A DNA stretch of 32,167 nucleotides from Gluconobacter kanchanaburiensis NBRC 103587 (GTDB lineage Bacteria; Pseudomonadota; Alphaproteobacteria; Acetobacterales; Acetobacteraceae). The notes beneath the pieces are model-generated. The model was not told where the DNA came from. It was given only the letters and a program-made list of their open reading frames with translations, and did no database searches. Shown piece after piece: positions 17,634-25,900 of the stretch. Location of the stretch: assembly GCF_007988905.1 (NCBI RefSeq), contig NZ_BJVA01000022.1, positions 1 through 32,167 of the forward strand, in the 5' to 3' direction. The stretch's first letter is position 1. Every line of letters begins with the position of its first letter. The position numbers and the translations under genes were made by a program.

Positions 17634-17969
17634 TCAGCCCCGACGCCCATGAACAGACGGGCACGGGGACAGACGGTTGCTGGAACGAAATACTGCTTCC
17701 CCTACAGGCGCAAAACCACTGCCTCTGCCCAAATGGCGAAAACTACCCGGCATTTGCTCTGGGACAATCACACCTGACGCAAACTGACGGCATCTCCCGC
17801 CCTGAATCACTTTATGTCGGGCGTTCACGTGATGATGATGCCGCTGGCCCGGGAATGCCGATGTGCTTCCAAATGCTAGGGACAGCGAATGCATCAACAG
17901 AGCCAGACCCAGCAGTGACATGCTGGCAGACCTGAAAAGCAAAGACCGGTTCCGGGAAATACGCTTCAT
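17634..17969 (-). CDS. Small putative exported protein of unknown function
   Basis: A 111-codon frame with a typical signal peptide: basic start MKRISRNR, hydrophobic core MSLLGLALLMHSLSLAF, and likely cleavage near AFGSTSA. The mature part begins with a His cluster (QRHHHHVN), contains one or two cysteines and is otherwise Arg/Gly/Ser-rich, without a domain I recognise. A TAGGA site is well placed before the ATG. It is convergent with the LysR gene. It may be a real small secreted protein with metal-binding potential, or an over-called frame; the signal peptide plus ribosome site favour the former. Confidence 0.5.
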   Translation of the reverse strand: MKRISRNRSLLFRSASMSLLGLALLMHSLSLAFGSTSAFPGQRHHHHVNARHKVIQGGRCRQFASGVIVPEQMPGSFRHLGRGSGFAPVGEAVFRSSNRLSPCPSVHGRRG

Positions 17970-18066
17970 ACGGCGATCCTACCCTGAAACACTCTTTTCA
18001 GACCAGACCCATCGCCTCCCACATCCATTCCACATGACACCTGGTGGCCAGATGGCCACAGCGAAT

Positions 18067-18372
18067 TCAGTCATCAGTTTTCTGAAGGGAGAGACGCTGA
18101 TTGACCCGTTCTCTAAGCTCTTTTCCAACCTTGAAAAAAGGTACGCTCTTTTCTTCCACCGGGACCACATCTCCTGTCCGGGGATTGCGTCCCGTTCTGG
18201 CAGCTCTCTCACGAGGCAGAAAAGCGCCAAAGCCGCGCAGTTCAACGCGGTCTCCACGAGACAGAGCCGCCCCTATCTCGTCAAATACCGCGTGAACAAT
18301 ACGTTCGATATCGCGAGTAAGCAGATGAGGATAAGCCGCAGCCAGCTCGGCAATAAGCTCGGACCGGGTCAT
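18067..18372 (-). CDS. ihfB: Integration host factor subunit beta
   Basis: A 101-residue HU/IHF protein of the beta type: [40 protein letters not shown] and the arm [13 protein letters not shown], which carries the conserved Pro that kinks DNA. The start at 18372 is preferred over one at 18444 because an AGGTGGAAG site lies before it and IhfB begins MTKSELI in the family. It pairs with IhfA encoded at the left end of the window. The final residues (LSLQKTDD) are a short tail. Confidence 0.95.
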   Translation of the reverse strand: MTRSELIAELAAAYPHLLTRDIERIVHAVFDEIGAALSRGDRVELRGFGAFLPRERAARTGRNPRTGDVVPVEEKSVPFFKVGKELRERVNQRLSLQKTDD

Positions 18373-18502
18373 GACAGTTCTTCCACCTGACTCCGCCTTC
18401 TGAAGCACTTGGTAAGAGTTGCAGAGTCGCAACGGCCTCGTCAAGACCCCAGGCTGCCCTGGCCGCTACGACATCTGATCTTTAACAGAAGAGCAAAAAA
18501 GC

Positions 18503-18967
18503 TCAGTCCTCCTTTTTGACTTTGCGCGTCCGACCGGTTTCCTTTTTTCCGTCTCCTGCAGCGCTGATTTTCCGCCCAAGACCGATTTCACGAGCCAGCG
18601 CCGACCGACGCTGCGCGTAATTCGGTGCAACGAGGGGGTAATCTGACGGTAGCCCCCAGCGCTCGCGATACTGTTCGGGCGTCATGTCATAAGCGCTCTG
18701 AAGATGCCGTTTCAGCATCTTCAGCTTTTTGCCGTCTTCAAGACAGATAATGTAGTCAGGAAATACAGACCGCTTGATGGGAACTGCAGGCTGGGGACGC
18801 TCGGACTGCGGCTCTTCTTCAGGAACTCCCGCCTTGGCCAGAGCATCATAAACCTGCCGGATAAGGGCTGGCAGAGCATCAGCCTCGAGCGCGCCACGGG
18901 ACGCCTGTGCAGCAACGATTTTAGCTGTAAGCTCAAGAAGGCCGTTATTGGAAGTGTTTTCGGACAT
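18503..18967 (-). CDS. MucR/Ros-family transcriptional regulator
   Basis: A 154-residue MucR/Ros protein. The N-terminus (about 10-48) is the helical oligomerisation part. The DNA-binding core is YIICLEDGKKLKMLKRHLQS followed by YDMTPEQYRERWGLPSDYP and VAPNYAQRRSALAREIGLGR. Candidate zinc ligands Cys75, Asp78 and His88 are visible, but the position of the usual second His carries Ser-Ala-Tyr-Asp, so zinc binding is doubtful. MucR proteins are H-NS-like and bind AT-rich DNA. The 5' flank of this gene is markedly AT-rich, which fits autoregulation (inference). The C-terminal tail is Lys/Arg-rich. Confidence 0.92.
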   Translation of the reverse strand: MSENTSNNGLLELTAKIVAAQASRGALEADALPALIRQVYDALAKAGVPEEEPQSERPQPAVPIKRSVFPDYIICLEDGKKLKMLKRHLQSAYDMTPEQYRERWGLPSDYPLVAPNYAQRRSALAREIGLGRKISAAGDGKKETGRTRKVKKED

Positions 18968-19836
18968 GGTATTTCATCCCTCTGATCGAATGAATTTTTC
19001 AGTTTTATAACGCGCGCAAGCCGTCAGGTAAATCCGGAAGGCAAATATTTGATAATCTCATCTTCCGCATCATGAATATCATCATTCGTAAATAGACAAC
19101 AAACAAAAAATCATATACACAAGACCGAGAGTATTCAAACCGTAAGACTAAATAGAAAGATTCAACGGAACACACAACCGTTTCGATATTAACAACAAGT
19201 AATTTTTCCGAATAGCGGAGCTTACCCATAAAAATGCTACATGAAAGCCGTGCGTCTGACGATTTATGCTGGGTTACAGCCCCCCCTTGACACAACGCAC
19301 GCTCCGAGTAACCCTTCCGTTACACTGGCTCTCCATGCTCCGATCCGAATTTTTCCTTCTGTCTTCATGCCGAAAACTCCAGATCGTCTGGAATTACTTT
19401 GTTTTATGCTGCGTGACGGCCAATCAGTGCCTGACGATCTCATCTTGAAACTTGAACAATTTGCCGCAGCAAGTAGACGGAGAGTGCCAAGGTTGCGCTG
19501 TCAGATGCCAGATTCTAGTGGTCCTGACTGAAAAAACCTGATTACCTCCCATTTGGCCACATTGATCGACAGTCAGGTCAAAGCGCTTTCAAACCCAAGG
19601 ACAACACCGTGGGTTATGAGCGGCGCAGACCGTACACTATGCTGGATTGGCCCCAAACATCGGTTTGGCTCAGGCTTCGATAGCGGCTCGGATGATATTC
19701 CTGAACTTATTGAGATAGCACTAAAGATTGCAACAACAGGGCCGGATAATGTCTGGTGACAGGACATGGTATTGGTCCGGTTCGGTACTACACAAAAGAA
19801 TCGGATATCCAAGCATCATCGTCTTTTCCGAATCTT
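18968..19836. other. AT-rich and gene-poor stretch between mucR and the UdgX remnant
   Basis: No gene can be supported here. Bases 18990-19240 are strongly AT-rich and full of short A/T tracts, unlike the GC-rich neighbours. Two open frames, 19367-19531 (54 codons, LELLCFMLRDGQSVPDDLIL) and 19553-19759 (68 codons, HRFGSGFDSGSDDIPELIEI), read like protein but match nothing I know and lack good ribosome sites. They could be pieces of decayed genes, given the pseudogene next to them. Confidence 0.5.
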
Positions 19837-20408
19837 CCTGGACAGACCATCGACTGTCAGGTCTGCGGACTCTATAAAGCGGCACACCGGACATTACGCG
19901 ATGAAGGGCCCTCAAATGCCTGAATTATATTCATCGGAGAACAGCACGGACATCAGGAAGATCTGCAAGGTCGTCGGTTTGTCCGGCCTGCAGGACAACT
20001 TGTTGAGCGCGCCCTGCAGGATGCAGACGCTATCGTACGGATGCCTGGGTGACCAATGCGCTCAAACACGTCAAATACGCTCCGAAAGGCACGCGTGGCA
20101 TACCCCAGAAACCTGACGCGTCATACGTCGCACCTGTCATCTTTGGACGGATTGATTCAGAGCGGCATCTTCTAAATCCGAAGGTCACGATCGTGCTGGG
20201 CGTCACAGCCGCGAGTGCCATTTTCGGGCGTCCGGTTACTATCTTATGTAGACACTCAAGGTATATCTATCTGGATAACGGAAGTATCGGACTGGTAACC
20301 ATACATCCCCCTTATTTTTTGACGCTACCGAATGAGGAGTCCAAGACACGCGAATATATAAAATTTGCCAACAATCTCAGAATGGCCATTTCCACCCTCG
20401 CCGAATAA
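19837..20408 (+). pseudogene. Degenerate UdgX-type (family 4-like) uracil-DNA glycosylase
   Basis: Conceptual translation across two frames restores a UdgX-like protein. Phase 1 gives CQVCGLYKAAHRTLRDEGP, an in-frame TGA at 19921, then IIFIGEQHGHQEDLQGRRFV and PAGQLVERALQDA. The functional motif would be GEQPGDQEDL.GRPFVGPAG. A frameshift near 20030-20043 moves the frame, which then runs open to 20408 as WVTNALKHVKYAPKGTRGIP, VTIVLGVTAASAIFGRPVTI and VTIHPPYFLTLP. The UdgX signature KRRIH, whose His bonds covalently to uracil in characterised members, reads T-R-G-I-P here. With one stop, one frameshift and a lost key residue the gene is dead. The 5' boundary is uncertain; no good start is visible. 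Confidence 0.8.
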
Positions 20409-20435
20409 TCTGCTTGGGAGTAAGAAACTCTGGCA

Positions 20436-22679
20436 ATGAGTGGCAGTACCATATTCTCGGGGCAACCGAGTCCAGATAAGACGACGTCCCGCCCCGCACC
20501 ATTACGGACGCGCGGCCGCCCTTTTCTTGCTTGGCTCTACGCGCCAAGTCCTTCATCTGTTACATTTGCGTTGCGCAATACCATCGCAGCCTGTCTTGCG
20601 ATTGGAATCGCATTCTGGATGGAACTGGACGACCCCGCTTGGGCTGCCATGACTGTCTGGGCCGTAGCGCAGACCAGCCGTGGCGAGAGTCAGTCCAAGG
20701 CGAAATGGCGCATCGTCGGAACAATCAGTGGCGGTATTGCGGCTATTACGATCATGGCCGCCGCCCCTCAGGCCCCGTGGCTGTTCTTCCCGATGATTGC
20801 AGTATGGATAGGACTTTGCAGCGGATTTGCGACATTCGTCAGCAACTTTCGCTCCTATGCCCTTGTTCTTGCAGGATATACCTGTTCGATCATTTGTATG
20901 GGCGCCGCGTCCAACCCTGACAATGTCTTCATGGTTGCGATGTCACGCGGCACCTACATCGTTCTGGGTGTTCTGTGCGAAGCATTCATGGGACTTATCT
21001 TCGCCACAAGCCAGGAGAGGCATGCACGTGCACAACTGAGACAAAAGCTTGAATCAGCGCTCGTCCTCGTCACGACCACATTATGTAGCCTTCTTGGTGA
21101 AGAACGGGGGGCTCTCAATACAGCCCGTCGACAGTTCGGCACGATCCTGACAATCAACGACCAGATCGAGTTTGCGGAAGTCGAAATGGGCCCACATGGG
21201 CACGAAGGCGATCACGCCCGTGCCGCTCTTGCTGCGGTCTCTGCGCTCTTATCGCGCGGCTTCGGGATGGCCATGCGTCTGCAGGTACTCAATCATAATC
21301 ATCCAGCGTTCAGTCGAACTGCAGACGAAATTCTGGCCTTTCTGAAACAGTTTCCCCAACGACTGCCGGATCAGAACGCCGTCCCTGCCCTCCTCGCAGA
21401 CCTTCAACACTTTCGGGATGTCTGTCGGCTGTCTGCAGCCCCCCATCGGGAAACGGACATCAGAACGGATCTAGAACCGATCCCCGGATTGGAGTCATTC
21501 GATCCACTTGTGGAGACACAGGCCCAGCAAGAGGACAGGCTGGATGAACGGATTTTATTCGTGTCTCTGGGAGAACTTCTTGGCGATCTTGAACAGGCCA
21601 TCAAGGAATACGAGGCTAGCACTCACCGCATCCGAGGCGATCATTTCCACTTCCAACTTGAAACCCACCGCGACACCCGCGAGGCAATTCATAATGGTTT
21701 GCGCGGCGCATGCGCAGTTTTGATTACGGCCTATATCTACGAAGTGACAGCGTGGCCGAACGGACTCGGGTTCATTGCCATTACGACATTGGTGTGCGGA
21801 CTTTTCGCGACAAAAGAAAATCCGGTTCTCGGAACCACCGAGTTTCTTAAAGGAGCCATAGCAGCTTACTTCATGGCATGGATACTGGTCTTCGTTCTCA
21901 TGCCCAAAGTAACAACATTCGAAACGCTAACGCTTTTTCTTGGGCCTGCGATGTTCATCGGTGGACTGGCGAAAGGAAATCCATCAACCGCTGGCGGCTC
22001 CGCGGCCTATGGATTGCTGCTTCCAGCAATGCTAGGCCTCGAAAATCATCACGTAATGAACGAGATCGCCTTTTACAATGGCAATATGGCGACGGTTCTA
22101 GCCGTGGCCGTAAGCGTCATCGTCTTCCGCAGCGTCCTGCCTTTCAGTAGCGATGCAGAGCGTTTCCGGCTCCGCCGCATCATGCTCGGCGAGCTGCAGC
22201 AATTGGCCCATCCCGGATTTACGCCGCGAATCAGCGTCTGGATTGGACGCAATACAGATCGGTTTGCACGTCTGATCAGACATGCTGGCCCCACGCCAGC
22301 TCCACTGATTGAAGCCTGCATCCTCGGAACACTGGCAACCCTTACACTAGGCCTGAATGTTATTCGGCTGCGAGCTTTGCTGGATCGCGAGTATCTACCT
22401 GAAAGTGCTCGCCGCCCTATCCTGCTGGTACTTCACTATATTGAGGAATCCACTAGACGCCACGACAAGGCCGCTCGCATCGCAGAAGCAGCAGTAAGAC
22501 GGCTACGTGCTCTGGATGCTCAGGAAACTGATCTCGTAACCCGCCTGGAATTAACTCGGGCTATCACCTACCTCGTCGTCATCGCATACACGATGAAAAC
22601 AAATGAAGATTTCCTCGACGCGAGCAAACCGTTCCGCGGAGAAAAGAACAGGCACCTGGAGGGATCGAAGAACCGTTAA
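20436..22679 (+). CDS. FUSC-family inner-membrane transporter (AaeB-like)
   Basis: A 747-residue FUSC protein of the AaeB/YccS kind, thought to export aromatic acids or similar compounds with an AaeA-type periplasmic partner. The two halves each have a cluster of membrane helices (about 45-190 and 415-570) followed by soluble regions. The N-terminal half has RNTIAACLAIGIAFWMELDDPAWAAMTV (split by the membrane edge), and the second helix set begins GLRGACAVLITAYIYEVTAWP. The length is typical of two-repeat members. A GGGAGTAAG site precedes the ATG. No membrane-fusion protein gene lies beside it, which is unusual for a working AaeAB pair. The frame is intact although both flanks are decayed. 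Confidence 0.88.
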   Translation: MSGSTIFSGQPSPDKTTSRPAPLRTRGRPFLAWLYAPSPSSVTFALRNTIAACLAIGIAFWMELDDPAWAAMTVWAVAQTSRGESQSKAKWRIVGTISGGIAAITIMAAAPQAPWLFFPMIAVWIGLCSGFATFVSNFRSYALVLAGYTCSIICMGAASNPDNVFMVAMSRGTYIVLGVLCEAFMGLIFATSQERHARAQLRQKLESALVLVTTTLCSLLGEERGALNTARRQFGTILTINDQIEFAEVEMGPHGHEGDHARAALAAVSALLSRGFGMAMRLQVLNHNHPAFSRTADEILAFLKQFPQRLPDQNAVPALLADLQHFRDVCRLSAAPHRETDIRTDLEPIPGLESFDPLVETQAQQEDRLDERILFVSLGELLGDLEQAIKEYEASTHRIRGDHFHFQLETHRDTREAIHNGLRGACAVLITAYIYEVTAWPNGLGFIAITTLVCGLFATKENPVLGTTEFLKGAIAAYFMAWILVFVLMPKVTTFETLTLFLGPAMFIGGLAKGNPSTAGGSAAYGLLLPAMLGLENHHVMNEIAFYNGNMATVLAVAVSVIVFRSVLPFSSDAERFRLRRIMLGELQQLAHPGFTPRISVWIGRNTDRFARLIRHAGPTPAPLIEACILGTLATLTLGLNVIRLRALLDREYLPESARRPILLVLHYIEESTRRHDKAARIAEAAVRRLRALDAQETDLVTRLELTRAITYLVVIAYTMKTNEDFLDASKPFRGEKNRHLEGSKNR

Positions 22680-22723
22680 TTGATACGCTTGGCTGGTGAT
22701 TTCAAGCTTTTGGCGATTGGATT

Positions 22724-23923
22724 GACTACTTTTGGGTTCTTTTTCGCTCTGCGTTTTGAGCAGATCGAGTGCTGCCCCTCGCTGGATTGCTACACCTTCG
22801 CGCTGATCCGCTCCAGGAAGAGAAAGCGGCGCATGTTGTAGGCAATATTGGCCAGTCCGATCCTCATGCTGGCCCGGGTGACACCGACAGTTTGGATGAA
22901 CAGTCCCGTCTGCAACTCCTGGTCAGCAAAGACATGCTCGACGCGGGATCGGATCATGGACTTTCCTGCAGTGGAGCGCTGGATATGCTGGGGCATGGGT
23001 TTCAAGATGCGGCTTTTTCCTGTAAACCTTCAAGACAAAGCCCTGCTTGTCCATGAAGTCTTCGTTGGCTTTTGAGCAATAGGCTGTGTCTGCCCAGACG
23101 CCTGAGGCCGTATTGGCTTTATCCAGCAGCCCTTCTCGCAATCGCGCGCCATCACTTGCGGCGGTATCTGTTGTCTTCCATTTCCGGATGAACCGATACT
23201 TCCGGTCGGTGGAAACGTGGGATTTGTAGCCAAAGAATGGTATAGCGAGATCCGTTGACGGGATTGTTCCGTCATCCTGCCGTTTTGCTTTCGTGAAGTT
23301 CAGCGTCCAGCTCGCGTGGCGATCCTTATGGGACAATCTGGATGGCTTGTCCTGCCAGTCTTCAGGAATACGCCCTGCCCGGCGGTCGGCTTTCTCAGCG
23401 TTGGAGTTCCGCTGCTTTGGAACAACGACCAATTTTGCATCCAGGATCTAGCCGGACATCGGCAGATAACCCGCGTTCCGCAGAGTTGCATCAAACCGGT
23501 CAAACAGTCTTTCAATGGCTCCCGCCTGGGTCAGGCGTTCACGGAACAGCCAGAGTGTTTTGGCATCCGGCACCCGATCTGAAAGCCCCGATCCCAGAAA
23601 GCGCATGAAGGAGAGGCGATCGTTGATCAGATATTCCGTCCGTTCACCGGACAAATTGTTCAGCGTCTGGATCACCAGGATCTTGGACATCAGCACCGGA
23701 TCAAACGGCGCTCGCCCGCCTTTGCTTCCGTCGGAATACGCCAGCGCCTGCTCCAGATCAGGGCGAAATACTTCAAAATCCACAGTCCGGGAAAACGCTT
23801 CGAGCTGATCGCCAAGCCCCGCTCAGCCGGGCAAGTCGCTCTTCAATATCAAAGAAGCCCGGCTGCTTCATCTTCCATCATCCACAATCAACTAAGGGGA
23901 AATGGAATCATAAAGGTAGACTC
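22724..23923. mobile_element. Degenerate IS5-family insertion sequence
   Basis: About 1.2 kb carrying a broken IS5-family transposase on the minus strand. The ends were guessed from a weak inverted match between GACTACTTTTGGGTTC (from 22724) and GAGTCTACCTTTATGATTCC (minus strand, from 23923); the borders could be off by tens of bases. No clear target duplication was seen. Confidence 0.65.
22790..23871 (-). pseudogene. IS5-family transposase, three inactivating changes
   Basis: The original start is the ATG at 23871 (MKQPGFFDIEERLARLSG). A frameshift follows in a C4 run at 23817-23820 (one base too many: expected LSGLGDQLEAFSRTVDFE). The frame DFEVFRPDLEQALAYSDGSK then runs to an amber TAG at 23448-23450, where relatives have Gln (LPMSG-Q-ILDA). 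The next part contains the catalytic regions, AIPFFGYKSHVSTDRKYRFI and the tract VWADTAYCSKANEDF. A second frameshift near 23010 separates YRKKPHL from KPMPQHIQRSTAGKSMIRSR. The gene ends RRFLFLERISAKV at 22790. Complete relatives have about 360 residues, so the gene is nearly full length but inactive. Confidence 0.9.
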
Positions 23924-23928
23924 AAAAC

Positions 23929-23951
23929 CAGAGGGTTTTTCGAACCCTCCA
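23929..23951 (-). terminator. Hairpin after the truncated AIDA-type gene
   Basis: On the minus strand a 7-bp stem GAGGGTT / AACCCTC closes a CGAAA loop and is followed by TGGTTTTGAG. The T-run is short, so termination is only plausible. It lies directly between the truncated passenger gene and the IS5 remnant. Confidence 0.35.
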
Positions 23952-23959
23952 GGTGACGA

Positions 23960-24172
23960 TCATGCCAGACGTGACGCCTCCGAAGTCCAAAACTCGATAT
24001 CGCCCGACATGATCATTGTACCAGAAACCACGCCTCCAGAGGACGCCATCACGCTCCCTCCCGTCAGCGTGATGTCTATCGCGGCCCCTCCGCCTCCGAC
24101 CTTCAAGACATCGCCAACCACAAGAATGAGGCCACTGTCTGTTACTCCGGATGAAACACGATCAAGGGTCAT
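23960..24172 (-). pseudogene. Truncated AIDA-repeat autotransporter/adhesin passenger
   Basis: A 70-codon frame whose residues read as strand-loop-strand repeats of the AIDA/Ag43 type: DSGLILVVGDVLKVGGGGAA, then GGSVMASSGGVVSGTMIMSG. Its ATG overlaps the heptosyltransferase TGA by 4 bp (ATGA), so the two are translationally coupled. In a working locus hundreds of residues of repeats and a secretion or C-terminal domain would follow. Here it stops at 23960, and the degenerate IS5 element lies less than 40 bp beyond. There is no signal peptide. It is best read as the 5' stump of an adhesin whose remainder was lost. Confidence 0.65.
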
Positions 24173-25485
24173 GGCGTCAGGTTTCCCGATATATGGTGAG
24201 TGGAGGAAGCAGTTCTTGCGACGTAGGCAGGAATTGTCTTGATGGTGTTGATCACCTGTTCAGCCGTGATCAGGCGCGTGCACTCAAATTGACGAGACGT
24301 TCCCATATGGCGCGGACATTGCAGAAAGTCGTGATGATCGAAACGCAACGCCGGATCGTTCCAACAGGAATTGCAGCCATGCCAGTTGACGATCCGGAAG
24401 GGGGTGTGAAACTCGTTAGTAGGATGTGTGAAGCCCGAAATCAGAACCACAGGCGTTCCTGATGCCCAGGCCAGCCATGACAAACCACTTGATAAACCAA
24501 CGAAAAATTCTGAATGACGCAACCAACGGGCACGCTCGCTTAGGGGCCGGTCACCTGTCTCGTCTTCTGCGCCGTGGGGGATATGGTTCCAGACGATACC
24601 ACTCCCATGTGTAGGTTTTTTATCAATACAAATGACGCGGTAACCTGCCTCTTTCAGGAAACAGATAAGATCGCGCCAGCCATCCGGATTATTCCAGTAT
24701 TTGCATTGGGCACTGCTTTGCACCGCGATGCAGACATAAGGTTCAGCAATCGGTCGACTACTGTCGGGTAGGGCCAGCTGCACCGGTTCCTCGGCCGGGT
24801 CTACGCCAAGAATATATCCAGCTGTTCGATGGAGTCCGACGAAACGAAAATCAGTCGGCTGCCGATTGTTCTCCCTGTCGTCAAAGAATAGCCCCAGACA
24901 ATAAGTCGCATAGGCGTTCTCAACGAGTTTCTGCTCTTCTGCTTCTTCCTTGGTCAGCAGCGTCAATTGTGGGTAGGCATCACGCAGAAGCGGAATGATC
25001 AATCCGGACATAACGCACGTCACGCGCGCCCGATGACGCTGGGCAAAACGTGCTGCGTAAGGGAACCATGCAAGCGTGTCACCCAAGGTTCCAATAGGGA
25101 ACTGAATGAGGACCAACTGCTCGCCTGCATCATAGACATGAGAAACAACGGAATGTTCCGCACCGTCTGAGCCAATTTCACTCACCTCGATCTGAAAGCG
25201 CACATAATACTGCTTCGAGGACATAACGAATGCTCCCGCGTTCTCACTCGCGAAAACAATATTGCCGGTGTCGAGGTCCCGCAGCCGAATCCGCCATTTC
25301 CCGTCCGACCGAGGAGGGAGTGACACTCTGGCCCCCTGATTGAAGTCGAAACGAACTCCTAATGGAGCCTCAATGACAGGCATCGGACAAGGTTCCACAA
25401 ACGGCGACTTCCGAGTTTCTGCACCCGATGTCGCACCCTGACGTGTCGGTGGAATGATTTCAGTATGGTTCAGAGGATCGCTCAT
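24169..25485 (-). CDS. Autotransporter strand-loop-strand O-heptosyltransferase (TibC-like)
   Basis: A 438-residue protein of the bacterial autotransporter heptosyltransferase family, which uses ADP-heptose to O-glycosylate serines on AIDA-type passengers in the cytoplasm. An N-terminal beta domain (about 40-120) precedes a GT-B core with IGTLGDTLAWFPYAARF; Asp136 fits the catalytic Asp position. The second half has SAQCKYWNNPDGWRDLI (nucleotide side) and FFVGLSSGLSWLAWASGTPV. Four cysteines at 371, 374, 390 and 402 match the iron-finger of TibC. The gene is intact. Its expected substrate gene starts in the overlapping ATGA but is truncated. Confidence 0.92.
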   Translation of the reverse strand: MSDPLNHTEIIPPTRQGATSGAETRKSPFVEPCPMPVIEAPLGVRFDFNQGARVSLPPRSDGKWRIRLRDLDTGNIVFASENAGAFVMSSKQYYVRFQIEVSEIGSDGAEHSVVSHVYDAGEQLVLIQFPIGTLGDTLAWFPYAARFAQRHRARVTCVMSGLIIPLLRDAYPQLTLLTKEEAEEQKLVENAYATYCLGLFFDDRENNRQPTDFRFVGLHRTAGYILGVDPAEEPVQLALPDSSRPIAEPYVCIAVQSSAQCKYWNNPDGWRDLICFLKEAGYRVICIDKKPTHGSGIVWNHIPHGAEDETGDRPLSERARWLRHSEFFVGLSSGLSWLAWASGTPVVLISGFTHPTNEFHTPFRIVNWHGCNSCWNDPALRFDHHDFLQCPRHMGTSRQFECTRLITAEQVINTIKTIPAYVARTASSTHHISGNLTP

Positions 25486-25900
25486 CTCGAGATTTTCCCG
25501 GCGAGCATATCGCCACTAAGAGGATATGAGACAGCATGGCATGAACACATTGCAAATAATTCCCCCTCCTGGGGACTACTTCTTAAAATACTCAACATCG
25601 CATTTATTTTGTTGTTTAGAGCTTGATCACTACGCGTCAAACGGACAGATGACATTCCAAAATACGAAACCAAAACAGAGACCGATCGAGTATTCTCGGT
25701 ACGGCATCCAATATTCTGAAAAAATTTTCAGGATCTTTAATTGATCACACGATTTTTCTACGTCACAACTCCAAATAAACATTCATCTTCCTACCCGACG
25801 CATAACAAAAATATTCAAAAATCCTCCGTTATGCTTGTGGATTTCAGTAAGTATTGCAAGTGAGTACTGGCGATACCCCCAAAAAAGTTACACAATCCTT
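25486..25900. other. AT-rich intergenic stretch, no gene seen
   Basis: No frame here is convincing. The sequence is AT-rich compared with the neighbours and contains a near-perfect palindrome at 25716-25731 (CTGAAAA, two A, TTTTCAG), which could be an operator or weak terminator. The promoter of the heptosyltransferase gene should lie here on the minus strand, but no clear -35/-10 pair stands out. Confidence 0.5.

Noticed and set aside
18491-18504. GAGC-A6-GCTC hairpin after the MucR gene
   Set aside because: Only four pairs, and the T-run is in the loop, not after the stem.
19553-19759. Frame of 68 codons as a real gene
   Set aside because: No family match, no good ribosome site and a decayed neighbourhood; kept only as an orphan-frame remark.
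25482-25673. A 63-codon minus-strand frame overlapping the heptosyltransferase start by ATGA
   Set aside because: It lies in AT-rich DNA and resembles no protein; the ATGA overlap may be chance.
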